From Takakia lepidozioides (lineage: Eukaryota > Streptophyta > Takakiopsida > Takakiales > Takakiaceae): a DNA stretch of 64,000 nt. Position numbers and translations under genes: made by a program. Of the stretch, positions 55,078 to 64,000 are shown in pieces. Within the stretch, counting starts at the first letter, position 1; every line of letters begins with the position of its first letter. The DNA lies in the NCBI GenBank assembly GCA_030704615.1, contig CM060734.1:47072042-47136041 (forward strand), in the 5' to 3' direction. The notes below the pieces were generated by a model. It saw only the letters and a program-made list of their open reading frames with translations, was not told the DNA's origin and did not search any database.

Positions 55078-55897
55078 CTTTTACTCTCAGGATAGTTCCA
55101 CTGGCTGACAGTGGTCAGGCTCTGGTTGCATGTATTGTACAGTTTTAGTTGTACCAGGTGTTCTTGGCCATTTCCGTACCTGGAAAGTGTGAGAGATTAC
55201 TCCGCAATTTCCCTTGGTATTCTTTTCAATTAGTAAAGAACAGCCTGATATAGAGAGAGAGGGCTTTGGATACTGTTTGCAACGCTTCCTAGGTCTAACC
55301 CTAGTTAGAGCAGCCATCCATTGTTGGACTTCGCCAGGCCATCATGCTTCGGAGAAAGGGAGGAAGGAACACAGTGGTAAAAGAGAGTATCAAGTAGGTA
55401 GGCAAGCTTCCCTAAATTTATTTCATTTTTCCTTTTGTAATATTATGTTTCTGGGGATGGTCCACTGTCATCCTGAAGCAGGACAGGGGTGTCCATCCTC
55501 AATGTACTCTACAGAGAGTGATGAACGGGAAGAATGAGAAGAGATGGATATCGAAGGTATACTACCATGGCTTTGTGTGTGAATAAGAGTGCAAAGGGAG
55601 TGGATTGTTGGTACCTCAATGTCTTTCTCAAACCAGAGAGCTCTGGGTTCTTTCATGGCCTCCCAAGTTATGTTGCAATACTGGAATCCAAAGAAAAGAA
55701 ATAAATCCAAATATCCACTGTTTCCTTTTATCCTATGCAATGTTAATATAAAACATTTCCGATGTAGTTCACTGTAGCTGTGCTGTATACAACCATCCGC
55801 ACTGCACACAAAGGCTTCTCACAAGAGGCACTAGGCGTACTGCCCATGCAGTGGAGGGCACCGTTGGTACATTTCGGCACCCTTGAGCTTCTCCTTG
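55078..55897. other. 3' region of the SUD1-like gene and intergenic
   Basis: Probably holds the 3' UTR. No further gene recognised. Confidence 0.4.
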
Positions 55898-56290
55898 GCG
55901 GCTAGGGAATTCCAAATAGGCCTCGATGTGAAATGCAGCGCAATTCACTTGATCAGATGCCAATTCAATTGAATTGCGATGCCAATTCAATTGAACTAAC
56001 CCTAATTTGCAATTCAATTGAATTGCCACTTCGCAATTCGCCAGTTGGCAATTCAATTGAATTGTAATCTATAATTTTTAACGCAGTTTTGTATATAATA
56101 TATATAATATATATAATATATTATCATGTGTATGTATATGTATATGTATCGTATACACATATACATACGAGAGTATAAGATGAATATACATGCTGGCCCG
56201 TCTATTCCTGCTGCCCGTCCATCCTTTGCTTGTGGTAAGGCCTAAGTCACGACATGAGTCGCGTACCCTAAAGGAGAGATATATACTACA
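55898..56290 (+). repeat. left arm of a large inverted repeat
   Basis: From GGCTAGGGAATTCCAAATAG through AATGCAGCGCAATTCACTTG, five or so CAATTCAATTGAATTG-type palindromes, AT-rich TATATAATA, GCATATACATGCTGGCCC-like text and CCTAAAGGAGAGATATATAC. The reverse complement of 60630-60987 follows the same order with few differences. Confidence 0.9.
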
Positions 56291-56304
56291 CATATATACT
56301 AGTC

Positions 56305-56551
56305 GAGGTATCGTCATTAGGTTGTAGCCCTGTTTGATATATCTACAGAGGTATAGTATTTCATTTTACAAGAAAAGTTGGCCAAATTAATCTATATTTA
56401 TGCGGAGGTATCGTCATGAGACAGTAGCCCTGTTTAGTATACCACCAGAGGTATAGTGCATGACTTACAAAGAAACCTGGTCAAATCAGCCTATATGCAA
56501 GTTGAGGTATGGTTATGAGGTAGTTGCCCTGTTTAGTATACCTACAAAGGG
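56305..56551 (+). repeat. tandem repeat, about 100-bp unit, 2.5 copies
   Basis: GAGGTATCGTCAT..., GTAGCCCTGTTTRRTATA and CAGAGGTATAGT start near 56305, 56405 and 56504. Confidence 0.8.
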
Positions 56552-56956
56552 ATTGGCAACGTACGCATTCTTATCTCTGTTTTTATCCCAGTCCTGGCTT
56601 GTTAGATTCTACAGCTGTTCATCGCGTAGCACTTGGCTACATGATGTCTATTGTTTCTGGTTTACTCAATAAGAAGAGTGGGATAGAAATGTCAAGTGAG
56701 TTTTTCATGGTACGTGTCATGGTTGGGTGGACAGGAAGAGGCCAAGGAAGAGGCAGCAGCAGAGCTGACACATTTGGTAAGGCAACCGTGTCCATCCTGA
56801 GTATGAATGATGCTGCACCCTCGGAAATACAAGATCCTTCAAGTAAGTTCAAAGAGCTTTCTTCTCTTTCTGGTGTGCTGGATATGTATGCGGAGGACAA
56901 CTAATATCACCTTAGGTGCCAAGGCAGAAACAAACAACCAAACCCTATTTCATTTC

Positions 56957-56992
<36 letters not shown>

Positions 56993-57593
56993 TTTCTCCC
57001 TATCCTCTAGGAAGCCTATTGACATTGGGTGGACTTGAAACGGGAGTACATTAATGTCTCTGTCACTAAATGCCGGCCTTCTGACCTCGTGTCCTTGTTT
57101 GTTTCGACCTTAAGCGTTTTGCTTCAGGTAAGGTAGTGCATTGGATTTAGTTGGAAAGCTTGGGGCCTTTCCCTCTTTAGAATATGCCTACACGGGCCAT
57201 TCCCTGCAACTCCCTGGAGTGTGATCTCTGAATGGTAACAAGCGAACTCCTACCGCTTGGGGGCAGCTCCTCCGCCCAAATTGGGCAGTCGTATGCTCTG
57301 TCTAGCATACTCGGCACACTTGGGCTCGGGTTGGTTCCTGTGCTTAAACTTATGGCCTGCGAAAAAAAAAATCAAAAATTTAGCTCCTATCAACATCAAC
57401 ACTCCTCAGGTGATCCCTCACAAGTGGTTACTTATGCCAAATCTAGGGCTTCATGAGTAGTTTTTGGGGTGAATCCCAGGATGGACGATGTGTTTTAAAA
57501 CTACATGCTCTACCTTAGGCTTGGATTTCATGGTTAATGGTACCATCTCGAGACTTGATAACAGGGGTACGTTGAAGATTGCAATGACCAAAA
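56552..57593. other. no gene recognised; (CT)n microsatellite
   Basis: A 126-codon plus-strand frame (56524-56904) has no family features. A CT run of about 15 units lies at about 56960-56989. Confidence 0.4.
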
Positions 57594-58620
57594 GTGCTTC
57601 TAATAGAGTCCCGCATCAATTCAATCTCAAAGAAGTTCGTTCGTGATTTCTTGTTTGACAATTGTGAAATTATCAACAAGGGTTTGAGGTACGAGCATAG
57701 TATCTGGCTAAAACTGAATTTGAAGGGCGGCATGAGTACTCTGCTGGACCTCTTTGTCCGTTGTGTTTACATGCCCACAGAGGGGACCCTGTGTGCTGAC
57801 GCAGACAAGGCCTCACAAGTTTTGAAGCTGGACTGTGCTTCGTTCCTTGCCAAAGGTCAGGTGGTACTATTGGGGGACTTCAATGCCTGGGTGGGCAAAG
57901 GGATCCATCAGGACGACATCATTGGACCTTTTGGTGAGGACGAGCTGAATTCTAATGGCAAACGGTTAATTAACTGTCTAGAAGAGCTTCAGCTTTTGAC
58001 CTTGAATAACAGGACAAGAGGTGACCAAGTGCAGTGGACTCGTGAGAAAACCCCAAACTGGGGAACGTTCCATTGTGGACTATATCATAATGGACAAAAT
58101 TTTGTTCCCCCAGTGTGCCGATGTGTTGATCGACAGAACTGATATTGGTACCTCTGACCACTTGCTGGTTTGGACTGACATCAAAAGGTGTTTTCCCACC
58201 ACCAAGAGATCTGTGAAACGTTCGATTCGGAAGTGGCGCATAGAAAAATTCCACAATGAGGAGGTCAAGGCTGAGTACGTCCAGCCCTTGCAAGAGGCTC
58301 TCCCTCATTTTGTCCAATCGCTCCAAGAACTTCAGTCACGCTCTGTTAACGCAATAAATGAAGTCGAAAGAGCAGTGGACTCTTGGGAGAGTTTCGTTTC
58401 CTCCGTGGCTGACAAGATCATTGGGAGGAAACTAATTGTCTACGGTAGAGCTGTTAATTGGTGGACTAATGAGATTAAACTCAAGATAGCTGAGGCAGTC
58501 GATGCTTCAGGATGTGGCCGATCTAGACCTTTGTGACTATGTGGTTGGTTTTAGGCCAGTACACAGTGCCTTCAACCAGCTCTTATATCTATTTGACCTG
58601 GAGTTTCGGTTTAGGGGCAT
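57594..58620 (+). pseudogene. LINE endonuclease region and short RT remnant
   Basis: Reads VVLLGDFNAWVGKGIHQDDI, a break near 58010-58040, SIVDYIIMDKILFPQCADVL and GTSDHLLVW: the conserved GDFN, DYI and SDH motifs of LINE APE-type endonucleases. After 58502 a separate frame has VVGFRPVHSAFNQLLYLFDL, like the start of the LINE reverse transcriptase (GFRPGRS region). The rest of RT is missing. Confidence 0.75.
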
Positions 58621-60060
58621 CAATTTAATCAATTTTACTCACACTGAGAACCAAATTTTGAGTAACCAGTCATATTGCAGACTTAAATTAATTTAAATCT
58701 CAGTGATTGAGTGAGTGAGTCCACGGCAATGCCTGGATACATGAGAAGTTGACCTGCATTTTGTTGTTTTCCATTTCTTGCAACTTTTGGAATTTGAATA
58801 TGGTCCTGGACGACCATCCGATCTGCTTCCTTCTTTTCATAGCCCTGTGTTTTTATTTTGCTCGTGTTGTTTGCAATCTGAGTATCCCGCAACAAAGAGG
58901 AAGATTTAAAGAACTTAGTTGATGAATTATGTTCTGCATGATTCCCACATCTGAGGAACAACGGAATCACCAGTCATGAAGCAGGTTAGAGGTCTGCTAC
59001 AAGTGGTCACTTGCGTATGGGCTAATATGGACTTGGTAGTGATCTTCCTGTGCAGACCGTTGTCCATGTGCTTTTCAATCAATCTGCGGTTCCAGTACAG
59101 AAAGAATGTAGAGGTATTGACCACAAGGGGAAGCAATATAACTTGGCATAGGGGCTGATATGGACTTGACATTGATCTTCCATGTGCACACCTCTCTCCA
59201 TGTGCTGCTCATCCACCACTCTACCCACTGCCTGCGTATCGCTGGTTTGACTAAGTGACTGGTCACTAGAACACCAGTCACACCTTTATAGGAGTGGGCA
59301 TGTGGCTTGCAAGTGTTGGGCTGTCAATAACAAACCCACTACAACGTTGCACTACAACCATAATCTCATCACTATTGTAGAACTTAGCATTCATGCTTTC
59401 GATTCCCACTCTAGCCTTTCAAATTCCTCAACTTCCATTCAGCATCCCATGAACCCCACATGCAGCCCGAGTGTTATTACAAGCACGTTATGTGCTTTGG
59501 TAAATACTGTTGTTGGAATGAGGCAAAGCCCTCAAACCTTGGCCAAATGTTTATGCAAACCTCCTTAAACTACTTGTGAGCTAAATGGGTTTGATGTGCA
59601 TGCCAGGGCTAGCTCCATCATTTTTGGGGGACCCTTTGGGAGACAGATGGCTTACTCACAAGTGCTTCAGCTTCCTCTGATTCACTGGCAAAAGATATAT
59701 GGCTACCTCTGAAAGAAACAAACAATTCAAACCTCACAATTGATGAATGGCTTCCCCTGCATCATCATGTACTCCCCTGGCACTAGTATCTGGCCCCCAT
59801 GACACAACCCCAGAGAAAACAAAGACATGTTCATTTCGAGAATTATCTCCAATAATCTTGTTTCGATACCCTTGCAAAGGTATCATGTTGCAAATTGGGC
59901 TGTGTTCGATAGAGAGTTTAATTATCAACTCTTAGACGTTGATACTCTTACAGTGGATCATGTTTGGTATATGTACATAGCCATATATTGGCACTATAGG
60001 GCTTGGCAGTATGAAATTGGTTAGTGTCTCAAGGTGCAGATGAAACATGCTAACATATTT
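58621..60060. other. intergenic inside the inverted-repeat region
   Basis: No gene recognised. A loose duplication links about 59010-59090 and 59145-59225 (CTAATATGGACTTG / CTGATATGGACTTG, ATCTTCC, CCATGTGCT). Confidence 0.4.
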
Positions 60061-60155
60061 AGATTGTAAGCAACACCCACCAGTCAAACTCATCCTTAGA
60101 AGAGATTAGATTGTAAGCAACACCCTACCAGTCAACTCATCCTTAGAAGAGATTG
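60061..60155 (+). repeat. tandem duplication, about 48 bp x 2
   Basis: AGATTGTAAGCAACACCC, then CAGTCAA, CTCATCCTTAGAAGAGATT repeated back to back. Confidence 0.9.
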
Positions 60156-60629
60156 GTGCGCAGGCTATCCTAAAATGTATTAGCAAACCACAGTACACAG
60201 TGTGGGCAGGTTGAAGACAAACCATGTGATCAAGCTCTTTCTTTCAGTGTATGTGTTGAGGAGCGTTTGGTAACCCACTCTACTACCCCTAAAGTTCTCT
60301 CCTCAAAACTCATGAGTCACCTGCACGTACACAAGAACTACAGCTTTAGCTAAAATGATATCTTTATCAATGATTGGGGAAACTCATGCCAATATGGGAA
60401 TGTGTTTACTCATGGGCAGATCTTGTCATTTGGTGATCCAAGAAGGCTTCCATCATACATAGCGCCACCACCGCTCCACCACCGCTCAACCCTAAACTTG
60501 TTGTTGCATTCTTCTCTCGTTACTTCTCGTCCTCCAACTGATTTGATCCTTTCACTTTTAGGGCACCTCTGCCCTAAAAACCCTTCATCACTTCATTTCT
60601 CTCTCCCTTTCCCCTCTCGCTCTCTCTCT
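60156..60629. other. intergenic, no gene recognised
   Basis: Ends in a pyrimidine-rich tract (about 60595-60630) that abuts the right inverted arm. Confidence 0.4.
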
Positions 60630-60987
60630 AGTATATATCTCTCCTTTAGGGTACGCGACTCATGTCGTGACTTAGGCCTTACCACAAGCAAAGGATGGAC
60701 GGGCAGCAGGAATAGACGGGCCAGCATGTATATTCATCTTATACTCTCGTATGTATATGTGTATATGATATATATACATATACATACACATGATAATATA
60801 TTATATACAAAACTGCGTTAAAAATTATAGATTACAATTCAATTGAATTGCCAACTGGCGATTCAATTGAATTGCAAATTAGGGTTAGTTCAATTGAATT
60901 GGCATCGCAATTCAATTGAATTGGCATCTGATCAAGTGAATTGCGCTGCATTTCACATCAAGGCCTATTTGGAATTCCCTAGGCGGC
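60630..60987 (-). repeat. right arm of a large inverted repeat
   Basis: Inverted partner of 55898-56290. It starts TAGTATATATCTCTCCTTTA and ends near GGAATTCCCTAGGCGG. It is shorter than the left arm by small deletions in the AT-rich and palindrome-rich parts. Confidence 0.9.
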
Positions 60988-61463
60988 AACACCACACCAT
61001 TTAGAAGACTTTTCTTAGTCAATCCCATGCCTTTGCATTTTGAAGACAAACATCCTAACCTCTGCTGGTCATCCTCCCATTGGTTTCATTGGAAAAACAT
61101 GCCCTTTACATAATTCGTACAGTCCATTCAGTCCAGAACGTATCAAGAATATTCTATTACATGCACAGAATATGCCAAAATTGAACTTCCAGACTAGTTT
61201 TGTTTGCCAACCATCCATCCATCTGGATGTTCACGCAGAGGTGGGTCACATGCAGTTGGCCACCTGCAGTGACGATCGATCAGTTCACTGCAGCTTGTCT
61301 TGCTTGCACTGCCCTTCTGGCTTTCGCAATTGACCCAACTACCCCACTCTCTCACACCTTTCTGGCAGCCACCTTCCTGGGCACACATTTCTCTCACTCT
61401 CTTTTTCACACAAATTACACACTGTAGACCAATACAGTATTGTGGAGCTGAAGTTTGAACGTG
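60988..61463 (+). promoter_or_regulatory. upstream region of the P450 gene
   Basis: No other gene recognised. The last 100 bp (CACACCTTTCTGG ... CTCTCACTCTCTTTTTCACA) resemble a pyrimidine-rich plant leader. Confidence 0.35.
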
Positions 61464-64000
61464 ATGGAGTGCAATGGTGGTGGGTCTGGGATGCTGGAGA
61501 GTTTGAATGCAAATTTTGCAGTCACACTGCCTCTCTTATTGATGGGGATTATGTTATTGTGTTGGAGTTGGCAGCGAGCATCCAGCAAAGATCTCCCACC
61601 TGGCACCTATGGGTTGCCGTTGTTCGGCGAGACTCTCTCCTTTTGCAATCAGATGCGCTCCCCTCTAGCCAACTTCGTTGACGAGCACAAGAAAAGGTGA
61701 GCTCAAGTTGTCTAAACCCTCTTGTCTGTCTGAGAGACTTTTCATCAATTATTCGACTAGAGTTTGGCATCCTGATTTACGTACAATTTCATCATGACCA
61801 GCTGATAATGTGAGAATTGTGGTCTACCACAGATTTGGAAAGCTATTCAAGACAAACCTGTTTTTTGAGCGTACGATCATTTCCGTGGAGACAGACACCG
61901 TGCGAATGATTGTCCAAAGAGAGGGAAAACTGTTTGAAGCAAACTATCCTACTAGCTTCAAAATGCTTCTCGGTCCTTACAATGGCCTGAATCTCAAAGG
62001 CGCAAAGTGGAAGCAAATGCGGCGCTTCATTGTGAGCAACGTGCTGAAGCCTGAGCTCCTGAGGGACCGTGTGAGCACCATTGAGGATCTTGTAATCTCG
62101 TGTTTGAGTACATGGGAAGGCCGCACTGTGTATGTCGAAGATGAGACAAAGACCGTAAGTGTACAATTGAGCTTCCTCGTAGCCTCCTCATAGACAGAAA
62201 TGTGGTTCGATGATCAGAATAATGCAGGCCTGCGTGTTGAAGTGTCCAGCTGAAAATGTCTGGAAACTCTATTCCTGGTGAATAGACTAGTACTTGCATA
62301 GACTATATGCTCTCTTCCCGATCATGTAACTCCAGAGTCTAATTGGTTTTGGTGTGTCACACCCCACATCACCTAGGAGTGTCCATGTGAGGTCAAAATT
62401 TCCTAGAATCCAGCTTTTCAGCCGTCTGGAACCATGGTTGAGAGAGAGAAAACCTGAGAATCTCTATCTGTAAGGTTGCTCTGAAATTTTATCGAAGGTA
62501 AACTTTTATGTACAGTCGTTATTCTCGTACATCAACCAGTTGATGTAAACCTGAACTGCTTTGGCTGTACAGCTTACATTCAATGCAACAGCATTGATTG
62601 TGCTCAACGTGCCCCCTGGCGATTTGAGTGACAAGATTAAGAATGATTATTACCCACTCATCGAGGGCATGTTTACGCTCCCCATCAACCTCCCTTGGAC
62701 TACCTACGGCAAAGCTATCCAGGTTTGTGCACTTATGAGATCAGTCTTTCTTTTCATTTTGTTATGAACTTCAATATACACATCAGGCCTCATCATATAA
62801 GGTATGAGTGTATATGCCAGTAAAGTGCGTGCTATTAATACATATAGGTGAGACTCTCTAGAGATCTATTCAAATGCTACGGATTCGCGTAGATGTTTCC
62901 ATCTGCTGCACTGTAGTAATATCTCTAAGCAGATGTCCGTTCGGTGTTGTGTGATCATGTGAAGCCAGGTATAGTGCGTATCAACCCGCCTCCTTGTATA
63001 TCATAAGCTGATCCTGACCTACCCAAATGCTGTATGCCATGAGTTCAATGTAAACTGCACGAGAAGCCCCAGCTCCCACAAGTGATCCATTTCTTCAGCT
63101 TAGCTCTAGACTCTTTAAGATTGCTGCGTCATTTTACAGGCGCGCAAGAGGGTCGTGAAGACTCTGGACGACTACTTGGCATCGAGGCCAACGAAAGACG
63201 ACCATTACGACCAATTCATACAGTTTCTGAGGGATACGTACCCCGAGGACTCAGAACAGTACATACGTGACCAAGGCCGGGACCTTCTTACAGGCCTCCT
63301 TTTTGCAGGCCACGATACTACGGCGGCCGCCATGGTGTTTGCAGTCAAGTATGTGGGGGAGAATCCGAAGGTTCTGGCGGCATTACGGGTAATGCAGCCT
63401 GCTAGGCTTTTAATTGAGAGTTCTGGACGGATTCTTACAAAAGGTGGAAGCAATAACCGATCATGAACATGTTACCAAGTCCTCTGGATTTCCTCTGTAG
63501 AGATGTACCTAGAACCACTCAATCAAGATGATCTAGCCAATTTACACTCAAGGGCCGCTTCAACAAACCCCTGATGTTTCCATGCTGATCGACTGTTCCA
63601 GGAAGAGCAGGAGAATGTTCGCAAGGAGAAGCAGCCTGGTGAGAGGTTGACGTGGGAGGATTGCAAAGGCATGAGCTTCACACAAGAAGTATATCTTTCC
63701 TTGTAGAAACTTCAGCTGCTTTTCCTGTATTCTGCCGCACTACATCTGCTACATTTGCTTTCAATTTCAGATTGTGACATTTGTAGCTTCAACATTTATG
63801 AAAGTTCCCATCTTCATTCATGGTGAGAAGCTCAAGAATAGATCAATCAAACAAGATGGTTTGCGACGAACCTGACCTTTTTTCTATCCGTGATGTATTA
63901 TGGGGCCAGGTTATCACTGAGACCTTGCGCATGTGCAACGTGGTAATGTCAGTGTTTCGAAAATCGGTTGAGGATGTCCGTGTGGGTGGTGTGTCTCTCT
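61464..64000 (+). CDS. cytochrome P450, probably clan 85 (CYP716-like), 5' part
   Basis: Exons 61464-61696, 61833-62154, 62573-62722, 63140-63388, 63602-63688 and 63910 onward, all in phase. An N-terminal membrane anchor (FAVTLPLLLMGIMLLCWSW) is followed by the hinge DLPPGTYGLPLFGETLSF, FGKLFKTNLFFERTIISVET in the B region, the I-helix oxygen-binding motif AGHDTT (exon 4) and ETLR of the K-helix ExxR motif (last exon). The heme-binding Cys loop lies beyond the window. These features fit clan 85 enzymes (CYP716, CYP90, CYP88 and relatives), ER-bound monooxygenases of terpenoid or steroid metabolism; the exact family and substrate cannot be told. ATG 61464 is preferred to upstream near-cognate codons. 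Confidence 0.85.

Noticed and set aside
55898-60987. A Mutator-type element with long TIRs
   Set aside because: No 9-bp target duplication and no transposase were found; kept as an unexplained inverted repeat.

Overview
This is nuclear DNA of a land plant, probably a seedless one or another lineage with swimming sperm (moss, lycophyte, fern or similar). Reasons: GT-AG introns interrupt most genes; an SR34-type splicing factor, a SUD1/CER9-type ubiquitin ligase and a clan-85-like P450 are present; a PLS-DYW pentatricopeptide (PPR) gene has several degraded relatives; and there is a MAPK15/ERK7-type kinase, a type associated with cilia. The sequence alone does not fix the species. No CRISPR array, rRNA or convincing free-standing tRNA gene was seen.

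Layout. 1-5.8 kb: 3' half of a RecQ/WRN-like helicase gene (+) with LINE debris in its introns. 6.3-7.4 kb: intronless MAPK15-like kinase (-). 8.0-8.6 kb: hAT-type MITE with a perfect 8-bp target duplication. 9.3-9.9 kb: LINE 3' end. 11.0-14.5 kb: intronless DYW-type PPR gene (-) built from nearly identical 303-bp repeats, followed by its leader and an upstream repeat (called R here). 17.3-28.0 kb: a Ty1/copia retrotransposon (-) with 5-bp target duplications, split by a 6.3-kb CACTA DNA transposon that has 3-bp target duplications and carries PPR fragments, an R copy and two PPR leader copies. 28.1-30.9 kb: decayed unknown coding sequence, a foldback element and a second hAT MITE. 31.5-34.2 kb: broken GDP-mannose pyrophosphorylase copy. 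35.9-40.4 kb: SR34-like gene (-), 13 coding exons. 41.4-46.0 kb: mosaic of an R copy, nucleostemin-like and nodulin-like fragments and a broken PPR copy. 46.6-47.7 kb: two tRNA-derived SINEs and a tandem repeat. 48.3-55.1 kb: SUD1-like ligase gene (+), 10 exons. 55.9-61.0 kb: region bounded by a large inverted repeat that contains LINE remains. 61.5 kb to the end: 5' part of a cytochrome P450 gene (+).

The functional genes (helicase, kinase, PPR, SR34, SUD1-like, P450) look like unrelated housekeeping or specialised genes and form no pathway. The region's main story is transposon nesting and repeated copying and decay of one PPR family, including capture of PPR pieces by a CACTA element. Exon limits were assigned by eye from reading frame, GT-AG sites and family similarity; no alignment or search was run.
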